Of a DNA stretch of 56,499 nucleotides, positions 41,964 to 51,231 are shown one piece after another. The position numbers and the translations under genes are program-made. The DNA is from an uncultured Pseudomonadota bacterium (GTDB lineage: Bacteria; Myxococcota_A; UBA796; SXON01). A model generated the notes under the pieces. It did no database searches and was not told where the DNA came from. It saw only the letters and a list, made by a program, of their open reading frames with translations. The stretch spans positions 1 to 56,499 of the forward strand of contig CAIQVJ010000086.1 in assembly GCA_903875225.1 (NCBI GenBank), written 5' to 3'. The stretch's first letter is position 1; every line of letters begins with the position of its first letter.

Positions 41964-43250
41964 ATGCGCATCGCACTTCTCGCGCTCTTCGTCCCCCTTC
42001 TCGGTTGTACGGGCAAGGGGGACACCGCTGTAGACGACTCGTCGACCGACTCCGTCGGTGACGACACCAGCGGCGACAGCAACCCGGTCGTCATCCCGCC
42101 GCCGTGCGCCGGGGAGTCCTGGGGCGACATCGACACGACTCTGGTGGCCACCGGGCTCCACGTCTCTGCGAACGCGGATTCGGGCGGGGATGGCTCGGAG
42201 GAGCATCCCTTCCAGACCATCGACGAGGCCGTGACCGCCAGTCGGGTCGAGGGTGCGCCCAAGGCGATCCTGATCTGGCCCGGCACGTATACCTCCTTCC
42301 TCGACCTGGCGACGAGCCTCGGTGACGACGGGCTCCAGGTGCAGGGCTGTAGCGCCGACGAGGTCACCATCGAGGCGATCGGCGCGACGAGCCCGATCAT
42401 CAAGGTCTCCGAGGTGTCCGGGCTGGATGTGCGCGGCCTGACCCTCTCCGGCGGCAAACGCGGGCTCTGGGTCTGGCAAGGCGCCAAGGTCACCATCACC
42501 GACGTGCACGCGGTGGGCAACGCCTTCCTCGGCATCGTCATCGACGGGGTCACCACCGAGGCGACCATGAGCTCGATCACGGTCACGGATCCCACGTTGA
42601 GCGGCGGCATCGGTGGGTTCGGCATCATGGTGCAGAGCTCGCAGGTCAGCATGGATGGCGTGGAGGTCACCGGCGCGACCGAGAACGGCATCCTGGTCAC
42701 GGGCGGAACGGCTGTGGCGCTGATGACCGCGGTCACGGTCACCGGGACCTCGCCTGACTCCGACGGCGCCTTCGGGCGTGGCGTCACCATCCAGGAGCGG
42801 GCGAGCGCAGACATCAGCAGCGCCGTGCTGGCCGACAACTTCGATGCGGGCATCTTCGGACTGGGTCCGACCTCGCTCGCGCTGGCCGACGTCTCGGTCA
42901 CGAGCACCCAGGCGGCGCACATCCCCGGCAGCGAGGACACCAGCGGGGACGGCGTCGTCATCACCGACGACCCCAGCCACGAGCCCTACTCCGAGGTCTA
43001 CTTCGAGGCCAGCGCGGACAACGTCACGATCGACGGATCCAGCCGCACGGGAATGCTGCTCTCGGGGAACGGCCTCGGCGTGACGCTCTCCGGGATCACC
43101 ATCACCGGCTTCACCGCCGACGACCCCGGCGCCGGATCGCCCGTGGTGCAGAGCGACGCGAGCGTGACCAGCAGCGACGCCTTCGTCACGCTCGATGCGC
43201 CGCTCCTGTTCTCGACGGACCCGATCATCGCGGACGACTTTGCACCCTGA
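41964..43250 (+). CDS. parallel beta-helix lipoprotein
   Basis: The 428-residue protein has the signal MRIALLALFVPLLGC (Cys15), an Asp/Ser/Thr-rich linker and a long beta-helix: SGGDGSEEHPFQTIDEAV opens it (the usual 'periodic right-handed helix' start), followed by turns such as VRGLTLSGGKRGLWVW, VTITDVHAVGNAFLGIVI and VSMDGVEVTGATENGILV. It is the same general class as the two lipoproteins at 2.2-4.9 kb but not a close copy, and has no Thr-Asp tract. Surface location is likely; its function is unknown. A CAGAGT box 7 nt before the ATG is a weak leaderless-type -10. Confidence 0.87.
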   Translation: MRIALLALFVPLLGCTGKGDTAVDDSSTDSVGDDTSGDSNPVVIPPPCAGESWGDIDTTLVATGLHVSANADSGGDGSEEHPFQTIDEAVTASRVEGAPKAILIWPGTYTSFLDLATSLGDDGLQVQGCSADEVTIEAIGATSPIIKVSEVSGLDVRGLTLSGGKRGLWVWQGAKVTITDVHAVGNAFLGIVIDGVTTEATMSSITVTDPTLSGGIGGFGIMVQSSQVSMDGVEVTGATENGILVTGGTAVALMTAVTVTGTSPDSDGAFGRGVTIQERASADISSAVLADNFDAGIFGLGPTSLALADVSVTSTQAAHIPGSEDTSGDGVVITDDPSHEPYSEVYFEASADNVTIDGSSRTGMLLSGNGLGVTLSGITITGFTADDPGAGSPVVQSDASVTSSDAFVTLDAPLLFSTDPIIADDFAP

Positions 43251-43328
43251 GCGCCCGCCCGTCCGGCCCCTCGCGCCGCGGGTACTGGCTCGGGCCTTGA
43301 CCCTTCGCGACCCACACGGTGGCGACTG

Positions 43329-46300
43329 ATGGAGCTCGCGCCGGGCGCCGTGATCGACCGGTACGTCGTCGAAGCGACCGTGGGCGAGGGGGGCATGGCC
43401 ATCGTGTACCGGGTGCGCCACGCGCAGCTGGGGAGCCTGCACGCGCTCAAGGTCCTGGCGCTCCCGATCCCGTCGCTGAGGGGGCGGTTGGTGCAGGAGG
43501 GGCAGCTCCAGGCCTCGCTTCGCCATCCCAACGTGCTTGCCGTCACCGACATCGTCGACGTGGCGGGCGCGCCCGGCCTGATCATGGAGTACGTGGACGG
43601 GCCGAACCTGGAGTCGCTGCTCGCGCGGACGAGGCTCCCGATCGAGGAGGCCGAGGCCCTGGCAATCGGGATCATCGCAGGAGTATCGGCTGCACACAGG
43701 CTCGGACTCATCCACCGGGATCTCAAGCCTGCGAACGTGCTCCTGTTCTCGGCCGACCAGGGATTCATCCCAAAGGTCGCAGATTTCGGCCTGGCGCGCC
43801 TGCTCTCGGGCGGCGAGACCGCTGGCGGGATGCGCCGCACCCGCTCGGGAATGTCGATGGGGACGCCATCGTACATGGCGCCCGAGCAGATCCGCGATGC
43901 GAAGGGCGTGGACAAGCGCGCGGACATCTTCTCGCTCGGGGCGATCCTGTACGACCTCTACTGCGGTGCGCAGGCGTTCCCCGGTGAGGACCTGCTCACG
44001 GTGTTCAACGCGATCACCAGCGGCAGTTTCAGCCCGCCGTCCGAGCATGTGCCGGGGCTGCCGGACCGGGTGTGCAAGGCCATCCAGGGCGCCCTGCAGG
44101 TGAGCGCAGACGCGCGGATCCCGGACTGTGAGACCCTGCTCGCGACCCTGTTGGACGGCGCGCAGCCCGCAGCCCGCCCCGTCCTGCCCCGCGCCGGCTG
44201 GGCCCCCGAGACCGGCACCCGTTCCGGTGCACCGGAGCCGGCCGTGCCGCGCGTCTCCTCGCAGACGTTCCAGGCCGCCAGCATGGTCCCGGACGTCTTC
44301 GAGCCCCCGCCGCCCGCACCGACCCTCTCGGCGTCGCACATCGCGCGGTCGCGGGTGTTGCTGCTCACCGACATCGTCGACAGCACCCGGCTCGCGGAGA
44401 CCCTGGGAGATGCCCGGATGGCGGAGGTCTGGTCCGCGCACGACCGCGCGGCTCGCGACCTCCTGGGCCCCTGGCGGGGCGCGGAGATCGACCGCACGGA
44501 CGGCTTCCTGCTCCTGTTCGACGCCGTGCCTGACGCCGTGGGGTACGCGCTCGGCTACCACGCGGCGCTGCGCCGGCTGTCCCTCACCTTCGGCATCACC
44601 CTCCAGGCGCGCGTGGGCGTGCACGTGGCGGAGGTGATCCTGCTCGAGAACTCGCGAGAAGACGTAGCGCTCGGTGCAAAGCCGCTGGAGGTCGAGGGAA
44701 TCGCCAAGCCGCTCGCGGCGCGGGTGATGTCCGTCGCGACGGGCGGGCAGACCCTGCTGACGGCCGAGGCTCGCACGCAGCTCCCCGCCTCCAGGATCCG
44801 CGTCGAGTCGCACGGTCATTGGCGGCTCAAGGGCATCGCGGAGCCGGTGGAGCTCTTCGAGGTCGGGGACGAGCACGCCCCGTTCACGCCTCCGCCCGAC
44901 GCCGCGAAGGTCTACCGGGTCGTCCGCCAGCGCGACCTGTGGATCCCGCGCAAGGAGGTGCGCTGCGTGTTGTCGGCGGAGGCCGACGCGTTCGTGGGCC
45001 GCGAGGGCGATCTGCTCGCGATCGCCCGGCTGCTCGACGGCGGCGCGCGTCTGGTCACCCTGCTGGGGACCGGAGGCACCGGCAAGACCCGGCTCGCGCG
45101 GCGGTTTGCCTGGACCTGGCTGGGTGACTTCCCGGGCGGCGTGTACTTCTGCGATCTCGCCGAAGCCAGGGATCTGCAGGGCATCGTCGCCGGGGTCGCG
45201 CGGGCGCTCGACGTGCCGCTCGGGAACGACGATCCCGTGGGCCAGCTCGGCCATGCGATCGCGGGGCGAGGGGAGTGCCTGATCCTGCTCGACAACTTCG
45301 AGCAGGTCGCGGTGCACGCCAGCGCAACCCTCGGGCGCTGGGTCGATCGGGCAGGCTCCGCCACCTTCCTCGTCACCTCGCGCGAGCGCCTTTCGGTTTC
45401 GGCCGAGCACATCCTCGCCGTCTCGCCCCTGCCGAACCTGGAGGCGATCCGCCTCTTCGAGGCGCGCGCGCGGCTGCAACAGCCCGACTTCTCGGTGACC
45501 GACTCCAACCGCGCCGACATCGCCGCGATCATCGAGACCCTCGACGGGCTCCCCCTCGCGATCGAGCTCGCCGCGGCCCGGATCCGCATCCTCTCGCCGT
45601 CCCAGCTCCGGGAACGCCTCAAGGAGCGCTTCAAGGTGCTTGCAGGCCGAAGCAGCTCCGTGCGCCAGGGCACGCTCCGTGCGGCGATCGACTGGTCCTG
45701 GGGTCTGCTCACGCCGTGGGAGCAGCAGGGGTTCGCGCAGCTGTCCGCCTTCGAGTCGGGGTTCACGCTGTCTGCGGCGGAGATGACGCTCGACCTCTCC
45801 GCGTGGCCCGACGCCCCCATGGCGATGGACGTGGTGCAGGCGCTGGTGGACAAGAGCCTCCTCCGGGTGGAGCAGGACAGGCCGGGCCTCGCGGAGCCCT
45901 GGTTCGGCATGTACAGCAGCATGCTGGACTATTCCGCCGAGAAGCTCAAGACTCCGGGGGCGTACCCCGGGAGCGGCCCCGAGGACCAGGCGGCGACCTG
46001 GAAGCGGCACGGCGACTTCTTCAGCGCCCTGGGCGCCGAGGAGGCGATCGAGGCGCTGGACACCGATCCGCTGCGCCGGAGGGCGCTCGCTGGTGATCTG
46101 GACAACCTGGTCGTCGCCTGCAAGCGCGCGATCCAGCGCGAGGACGGGGCAGTTGCTGCGGCGACCTGCCGTGCCGCGTGGGTTGTCTGGGCGATGCGGG
46201 GGCCTTCCAGTGTGGCCGCCAGGCTGGGCGAGGCGGTGCTCGCGATGCGCGGTCTCGACCCCGGCGAACGGGCCCGGACGGCGCGCGTCGCGGGGCTTGC

Positions 46301-47165
46301 GCAGCGCATGTCCGCCAATGCAGGCGCGGCAGAGGCCCACCTCACGGCCGCGCTGGAGCTCTACCGCACCGTTGGTGACCGTTCGGGGGAGGCGGTGGTG
46401 CTCGGCAACCTCGGGCTCCTGCACATGGAGCGGGGCCGGATGGAGGAGGCGCGCAGGGAGCAGGAAGCCGCCCTGAGCATCCACCAGACCGGCAGCCGCA
46501 AGCTGTACGGGATCACGCTGGGGAACCTCGCCATCCTCGACAGGCGGGAGGGGCGGATGGATGAGGCGCGAGACCGGTACGAGCGCGCCCTCGAGATCCA
46601 CCGGCAGGTCGGCAATCGCCGCGACGAGGCGGTGGTCCTCGGCAACCTCGGCCTGCTCAACGCCGACCAGGACAGGTCGGAGGAGGCCCGTGCGCAGTAC
46701 GAGCAGGCGCTGGCCGTGCACCGCGAGATCGGGAACCGGCGGGGCGAGGGGGTCATGCTCGGCAACCTCGGGGACCTGTTGCTCGCGCTCGACCGGCTGG
46801 ACGAGGCGCTCCAGGGCTACACACAGGCGCTGGCGATCCACCGGGAGATCGGGAACCGAAGGTTCGAGGGCATCATGTTGGGGAGCCTGGCGCTCGTGTG
46901 CGCGCGACGGGGCGACCACGCGCAGGCCGACGCCCAGTTCGCCTCCGGGGAGGTCGTGCTGCGCTCCGTGGGCGATCAGCAGGAGCTCAGTCGGCTCCTG
47001 TGCGCGCGCGCCGAGGCCCACCACCGGCGAGGGGACCGCGCGGCGGCGCGGACGAGCCTGGCAGAAGCCCAGCACCTCGCCACCGCGGTCCGCGCCACGC
47101 CGAGCACGGGCCTCGGCCGCACCCTCGCACGGGTGCAGAGCCTGGTGGGAGCCGGCGACGGGTGA
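43329..47165 (+). CDS. Ser/Thr kinase - class III cyclase - NB-ARC-like ATPase - TPR fusion
   Basis: The 1278-residue protein has four modules. Residues about 12-270 are a kinase (VGEGGMAIVY, ALKVL, LIHRDLKPANVLL, ADFGLARL, APEQ) with all catalytic residues. Residues about 343-480 are a class III nucleotide cyclase-like domain: LLLTDIVDSTRL and DRTDGFLLLF carry both metal-binding Asp residues. Residues about 550-800 are a COG3903-like ATPase (Walker A GTGGTGKTRLARR near 580, LILLDNFEQV, LVTSRERL, GLPLAIELAAARI). Residues about 1000-1250 hold at least five TPR-like repeats with the phrase A-x-x-IHR-x-x-GNRR-x-E. It is predicted to be cytoplasmic with no TM. Cyclase-ATPase-TPR proteins are common; the added kinase is unusual. 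The start is ATG 43329. Confidence 0.93.
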   Translation: MELAPGAVIDRYVVEATVGEGGMAIVYRVRHAQLGSLHALKVLALPIPSLRGRLVQEGQLQASLRHPNVLAVTDIVDVAGAPGLIMEYVDGPNLESLLARTRLPIEEAEALAIGIIAGVSAAHRLGLIHRDLKPANVLLFSADQGFIPKVADFGLARLLSGGETAGGMRRTRSGMSMGTPSYMAPEQIRDAKGVDKRADIFSLGAILYDLYCGAQAFPGEDLLTVFNAITSGSFSPPSEHVPGLPDRVCKAIQGALQVSADARIPDCETLLATLLDGAQPAARPVLPRAGWAPETGTRSGAPEPAVPRVSSQTFQAASMVPDVFEPPPPAPTLSASHIARSRVLLLTDIVDSTRLAETLGDARMAEVWSAHDRAARDLLGPWRGAEIDRTDGFLLLFDAVPDAVGYALGYHAALRRLSLTFGITLQARVGVHVAEVILLENSREDVALGAKPLEVEGIAKPLAARVMSVATGGQTLLTAEARTQLPASRIRVESHGHWRLKGIAEPVELFEVGDEHAPFTPPPDAAKVYRVVRQRDLWIPRKEVRCVLSAEADAFVGREGDLLAIARLLDGGARLVTLLGTGGTGKTRLARRFAWTWLGDFPGGVYFCDLAEARDLQGIVAGVARALDVPLGNDDPVGQLGHAIAGRGECLILLDNFEQVAVHASATLGRWVDRAGSATFLVTSRERLSVSAEHILAVSPLPNLEAIRLFEARARLQQPDFSVTDSNRADIAAIIETLDGLPLAIELAAARIRILSPSQLRERLKERFKVLAGRSSSVRQGTLRAAIDWSWGLLTPWEQQGFAQLSAFESGFTLSAAEMTLDLSAWPDAPMAMDVVQALVDKSLLRVEQDRPGLAEPWFGMYSSMLDYSAEKLKTPGAYPGSGPEDQAATWKRHGDFFSALGAEEAIEALDTDPLRRRALAGDLDNLVVACKRAIQREDGAVAAATCRAAWVVWAMRGPSSVAARLGEAVLAMRGLDPGERARTARVAGLAQRMSANAGAAEAHLTAALELYRTVGDRSGEAVVLGNLGLLHMERGRMEEARREQEAALSIHQTGSRKLYGITLGNLAILDRREGRMDEARDRYERALEIHRQVGNRRDEAVVLGNLGLLNADQDRSEEARAQYEQALAVHREIGNRRGEGVMLGNLGDLLLALDRLDEALQGYTQALAIHREIGNRRFEGIMLGSLALVCARRGDHAQADAQFASGEVVLRSVGDQQELSRLLCARAEAHHRRGDRAAARTSLAEAQHLATAVRATPSTGLGRTLARVQSLVGAGDG

Positions 47166-47237
47166 GCGCCCGGCGCCCACCGCCCCGCGTTCGGCCTGAT
47201 TTTCGCGTAGTCCATGCTCTGCCCGGCCGATCTGGAG

Positions 47238-47249
47238 TAGAGTCCCGAG
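47238..47249 (+). promoter_or_regulatory. predicted -10 of a leaderless lipoprotein gene
   Basis: TAGAGT at 47238-47243 is followed by 6 nt (CCCGAG) and then GTG 47250. The GAGG here is too close to the start to act as a Shine-Dalgarno. The 84-bp gap after the kinase-cyclase gene shows no terminator. Confidence 0.45.
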
Positions 47250-48188
47250 GTGATCCCGCTCGCGCTCCTGTCGCTTCTGGCGTGCTCCGCGCACCCCGCG
47301 CCGGTGCCCGACGTGCGCCTCGGTAACGTCGATCCCGTGCGGATCACCTCGGCGGTGGACGCCGGCTGGGCAGTGAAGGGTGGCAAGGACGACCCGCTCG
47401 CCCCGCGATTCGGCCACGATCCGAACGAGCCCGTCGGGCCGTGGGCGGTGTTCGCCGACGGCGACGGCGTCTCGGTCCTCGATCAGGTCCAGGCCCGCAT
47501 CCTCCGCTACGACGTGGACGGCCGGCCCATCGACGCGGTCCCCATCCCGTCTGCCGCCACGTTCGACGCCGTCTCGACGGCGCAGGGGTACGGCCTCCTC
47601 GTCTGGACGCCGGGAGACGACGCGCACTGGTCCGTCGAGGCTGTCGACCACGCCGGCGCGCTCCAGTCCGATGCCCGCGTCGGGGTCGATCCTCCCACCG
47701 CCGTGCTCATCGACGAGCGGGACGGAGTGCCCCACCTGCTGGTCGAGGACAGGCACGTCGAGACCGTGGACGTGGTCACCGGTGAGCGCTTCCCCGGGCG
47801 CCCGTCGGGCACGGGGTGGTACGTGAGCGCCCACAAGGACGATCTCCGCGACGTGACCCTCACGTGGTCGACAGCCGATCGCTCGGAGACCCACGCCGTT
47901 CGCCTCGTGGTGGATCGGCCCGTGGTCAACCTCGTGGCGCTGGACCCGGTGGGCGACGATGTGCTCGTGGGGCTCTTCCTGATGGAGAACACGGCGGATC
48001 CGGCGCTCGCCGACCCGGAGATCCGCGTCGTCCGGGTGGACCGGGCCGGCCACCTGCAGCGGGAGTTCAGGCTCCCCGCGGGCGTGGGGCTCGATCCGAA
48101 CCGCCCGCTCGCGCTGCTGCCGGACGGATCGGTGGTCCACCTGCTCCCGAAGCCCGACCGCGTGACGGTCAGTCGCGTGCACCCATGA
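47250..48188 (+). CDS. hypothetical propeller-like lipoprotein
   Basis: The 312-residue protein has the signal MIPLALLSLLAC (Cys12) and then a domain with repeated strand pairs (VFADGDGVSVLDQVQARILRY, GYGLLVWTPGDDAHWSVEAV, IRVVRVDRAGHLQREF, LALLPDGSVVHLL) suggesting a beta-propeller. No catalytic residues are recognised. The start codon is GTG. Its stop overlaps the start of the NlpC/P60-MopE gene (ATGA), so the two are cotranslated and probably act at the same cell-surface site. Confidence 0.78.
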   Translation: MIPLALLSLLACSAHPAPVPDVRLGNVDPVRITSAVDAGWAVKGGKDDPLAPRFGHDPNEPVGPWAVFADGDGVSVLDQVQARILRYDVDGRPIDAVPIPSAATFDAVSTAQGYGLLVWTPGDDAHWSVEAVDHAGALQSDARVGVDPPTAVLIDERDGVPHLLVEDRHVETVDVVTGERFPGRPSGTGWYVSAHKDDLRDVTLTWSTADRSETHAVRLVVDRPVVNLVALDPVGDDVLVGLFLMENTADPALADPEIRVVRVDRAGHLQREFRLPAGVGLDPNRPLALLPDGSVVHLLPKPDRVTVSRVHP

Positions 48189-50233
48189 CGGGGTTGCTGG
48201 CGCTCGTGCTGCTCGGGATGCCCTCGGTGAGGGCGGACTGCCCCGAGATCTCCGTCGCGGAGATCATCGCGTACGCCGCGACCGGCGTGGGGTCACCCTA
48301 CGTGTATGGTGGCGCCAAGTGGGACCCGACAGACCGCTCCTGGGGCGGCGCAGACTGCTCGGGCTTCGCGGGCAAGGCCTGGCAGGTGCCCAGGTACACG
48401 GATCCGACCTACAACTATCATCCCTACTCCACCTCCACGATCATCGGCCACTACGACTACTGGTCGTTCGTGAGCTGGGCGGACATGCAGCAGGGGGACT
48501 GGTTCGTGTACCACTCCGGCAGCGAGGGGCACGTCGGGGTCGTGGACGAACCCGACGCCTGGGGCGCGATCGTCAGCTACGAAGCCGAGTGTACGGCCTG
48601 TGGCATCGTCCACCTGAGCCGGAACCTCTCGAGCATCTACTCGATCGCCCACCGCGTGCGGCTGGTGGGGTCCGACACCGACGCCGACGGCTACACCGAG
48701 GCCGACGGCGACTGCAACGACTCCAACCCGGGGATCCACCCCGGCGCTGCCGAGGTGTGCAACTCGGTGGACGACGACTGCAACGGGGCGGTCGACGACA
48801 ACCCCACCGATGGCACGCAGAGCTGGCGCGATGCCGACGGCGACTCCTACGGCGATCCGGCTGACACCACGCTGCTGTGCAGTCCGGCCGCCGGCTGGGT
48901 CGAGAACGGCGACGATTGCGACGACACGCTCGCCATCGTGAACCCGGGCGCGATGGAGCTCTGCGACCTGCTCGACGACGACTGCGACGCCGAGATCGAC
49001 GAGGGCTACGACTCCGACGGGGATGGGTACCTGACCTGCGAGGGGGACTGCGACGACGCGGACCCCGCTCGAAACCCGGGCGCCACCGAGACGAGCGACG
49101 GGGTGGACAACGACTGCGACTGGAAGGTGGACGAGGGGTCGGAGGGCTGCGACGACGACGGGGACGGCTGGTCCGAGCTTGCAGGCGACTGCAACGACGC
49201 GGATGCGTTCGTGTTTCCCGGCGCGCCCGAGCTCCCCGACGGTGTGGACGACAACTGCGACGGCACGGTCGACGACCAAACGTCGGCTTTTGACGACGAT
49301 GGCGACGGCTACACCGAGGACCAGGGCGACTGCGACGACGCCGATCCCCGGGTGTCCCCCGCTGCCGCCGAGCAGGCCAACACGACCGACGACGACTGCG
49401 ACGGGTTCGCCGACCGGGGCACGTCGCTGTGGGACGACGACGGCGACTCCTACACGGAGCTCGACGGCGACTGCGACGACGCCAACCGCTACGCCTTCCC
49501 CGGCGCGCCGGAGGTGATCGACGGCGTGGACAACGACTGCGATCGCGTCGTGGACGACCACACGTTCACCTACGACGACGACGGGGACGGCTACAGCGAG
49601 AGCGCCGGAGACTGCGACGACGCCGATGCCTCCGTGCACCCCCTGGCTGCGGAGCTGCTCGACGGTCGGGACCAGGACTGCGACGGCATCGTGGACGATC
49701 ACACCGACGCCTTCGACGACGACCAGGACGGCTGGACGGAGGCCGCGGGCGACTGCAACGACGCGAGCCCGATCTCCTACCCGGGCGCCATCGAGCGCAT
49801 CGACGGGCTGGACAACAACTGCGATGGCCGCGTGGACGACCACACCGCCGCTTTCGACGACGATGCCGACGGCTACTCCGAGCAGCAGGGCGACTGCGAC
49901 GATGCCCGCCCGGACGCGTTTCCCGGCGCCAGCGAGACGGCTGACGGCCTGGACGACGACTGCGACGGCCTGATCGACGACGAGACCCGCTACTTCGACG
50001 ACGACGGCGACGGCTGGACGGAGGACGCCGGCGACTGCGACGACGACGCGAGCCGGATCTTCCCCGGAGCGATGGAGTACGCCGACGGCCTGGATGACGA
50101 CTGTGACGGCGTGGTCGAGCCCCCGGTGGGCTGGGGGTGCGCCTCGGCTCCGGGCGGGGCGCCAGCCTGGGCGCTGGGCATGGTCGCTGTCGCCCTGATC
50201 CGCACGCGCAGGCGCGCGGCCTCAGTCCCCTGA
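48185..50233 (+). CDS. NlpC/P60 peptidase fused to ten MopE-type repeats with C-terminal sorting tail
   Basis: The 682-residue exported protein has a signal peptide (MTGLLALVLLGMPSVRA), a papain-like NlpC/P60 or CHAP-type domain at about 20-155 (nucleophile in GGADCSGFAGKAW; His in GSEGHVGVVDEP), then ten repeats of about 42 residues of the form DDDGDGYxExxGDCDDxxP...PGAxExxDGxDNDCDG, the metal-binding pattern of MopE and calcium-binding surface proteins. After the last repeat come VGWGC, a Gly/Ala hydrophobic segment and RTRRR, a MYXO-CTERM-like cell-surface sorting tail. It is likely a surface-held cell-wall hydrolase with Ca2+- or copper-binding stalks. The end overlaps the convergent gene by 12 bp. 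Confidence 0.9.
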   Translation: MTGLLALVLLGMPSVRADCPEISVAEIIAYAATGVGSPYVYGGAKWDPTDRSWGGADCSGFAGKAWQVPRYTDPTYNYHPYSTSTIIGHYDYWSFVSWADMQQGDWFVYHSGSEGHVGVVDEPDAWGAIVSYEAECTACGIVHLSRNLSSIYSIAHRVRLVGSDTDADGYTEADGDCNDSNPGIHPGAAEVCNSVDDDCNGAVDDNPTDGTQSWRDADGDSYGDPADTTLLCSPAAGWVENGDDCDDTLAIVNPGAMELCDLLDDDCDAEIDEGYDSDGDGYLTCEGDCDDADPARNPGATETSDGVDNDCDWKVDEGSEGCDDDGDGWSELAGDCNDADAFVFPGAPELPDGVDDNCDGTVDDQTSAFDDDGDGYTEDQGDCDDADPRVSPAAAEQANTTDDDCDGFADRGTSLWDDDGDSYTELDGDCDDANRYAFPGAPEVIDGVDNDCDRVVDDHTFTYDDDGDGYSESAGDCDDADASVHPLAAELLDGRDQDCDGIVDDHTDAFDDDQDGWTEAAGDCNDASPISYPGAIERIDGLDNNCDGRVDDHTAAFDDDADGYSEQQGDCDDARPDAFPGASETADGLDDDCDGLIDDETRYFDDDGDGWTEDAGDCDDDASRIFPGAMEYADGLDDDCDGVVEPPVGWGCASAPGGAPAWALGMVAVALIRTRRRAASVP

Positions 50234-51208
50234 GAACCGCTTCAAACGCGGGTCGTAGGAGACGCCGCGCAGCCCGAACGCCTCCGCCGGCTGGCCGAGC
50301 GCGTTGGGGTCTGCCAGCGGGTCCACCGCGGGCTCGGCCACGAGGATGTGGACCGAGGCCAGGGCGTAGTGCTCGCACCAGTCGCGCAGCAGCGTGGCGA
50401 TCTCGGGGTCGAGCGTGTGGTCGTCGACAGCCTGCAGCATGCCGGTGGCGAGCCAGCCGAGATCGTCCGACGATGCGGGGCGGGCGGTGGCGGTGCTCGT
50501 GCGGAAGGCCTGCACCTTCAGTGAGGTGCGCCAGGCGTCCGTCGTGCCGCGCCGCGTGGCGTTCAACCGGTGGACCCCGGAGTACACCGAAAGCGTGAGG
50601 GGGCCCGGCCCCAGCTCCACGCCGTCGAGGACGTAGGTGGTGTCGGCCACCGGCTCCAGTTGCACGGTTCCCAGGCCCTCGTTGAGCAGGTTGTACACGG
50701 CCGTGTAGTACACCGAGGTGTACGGCTCCACGTCGAGCGGCAGGGTGACCGTGCGGTTCCACGCGACGGCCGCAGCCTGCTGGAAGGCCTCGCCGGCCTG
50801 TTTGGTCGTCGCGAGCTTCACGGCGGCGCGCAGGTAGTAGAGGTCGAACAATTGCTGGTTCGTCGGGGCGCCGGTCCAGCCGGCAAGCGCGCGCTGGGCC
50901 TCGTCGAGGGCTTTCGTCGCCGCGGTCCAGTCCTCGGTCTTGATCGCTGCCAGCGCGCCCGTCAGCGAACCGGCGAAGGTCTCGGCACGCGAGACCGAGT
51001 CGCCGCCCTGCATCACGTTCAGCGCCAGCAGGCTCTCCACGCCAACGACGACGTCGTCGGGCCGTGCATCCTTCACCCAGTCGGCCTCTGCCTGACAGTC
51101 GGGATCGCTCGGACACACGAGCATCGTGACCTCGCGTGCACCCTCCGGCGGCACCGAGTACATCCCTGCGAACGCGGGAGGCACGGCGAGGGAGAACAGA
51201 AACAGCAT
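50222..51208 (-). CDS. PEGA-like exported protein, barrel-less member of a local family
   Basis: The 328-residue protein has a signal peptide MLFLFSLAVPPAFA and a mature N-terminus with two Cys (VCPSDPDC). A helical TPR-like middle (TKALDEAQRALAGWTG..., FDLYYLRAAVKLA) is followed by a PEGA-like beta-domain (TTYVLDGVELGPGPLTLSVYSG), a conserved WCEHYALASVHILV segment and a final SYDPRLKRFSGD. It shares this order with the genes at 51232 and 54033 but stops where they continue into an outer-membrane barrel. ATG 51208 was chosen from the signal peptide and the -10 box 6 nt upstream. It diverges from its paralog over 23 bp. Confidence 0.82.
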   Translation of the reverse strand: MLFLFSLAVPPAFAGMYSVPPEGAREVTMLVCPSDPDCQAEADWVKDARPDDVVVGVESLLALNVMQGGDSVSRAETFAGSLTGALAAIKTEDWTAATKALDEAQRALAGWTGAPTNQQLFDLYYLRAAVKLATTKQAGEAFQQAAAVAWNRTVTLPLDVEPYTSVYYTAVYNLLNEGLGTVQLEPVADTTYVLDGVELGPGPLTLSVYSGVHRLNATRRGTTDAWRTSLKVQAFRTSTATARPASSDDLGWLATGMLQAVDDHTLDPEIATLLRDWCEHYALASVHILVAEPAVDPLADPNALGQPAEAFGLRGVSYDPRLKRFSGD

Positions 51209-51231
51209 GCGCGCAGTATATAGGGCCCGTG
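51209..51231. promoter_or_regulatory. 23-bp shared divergent promoter core
   Basis: Only 23 bp separate two divergent ATG codons. The centre AGTATATAGG reads as TATACT 6 nt before the minus-strand ATG and as TATATA 9 nt before the plus-strand ATG (or 6 nt before an in-frame GTG at 51229). Neither gene has a Shine-Dalgarno, so any -35 element must lie inside the other gene's coding sequence. Confidence 0.55.

Noticed and set aside
41799..48182. 2127-residue minus-strand frame spanning several genes
   Set aside because: It is a shadow over the beta-helix, kinase-cyclase and propeller genes, rich in His/Arg/Glu with no domain signatures. Its length comes from lack of stops in GC-rich DNA.
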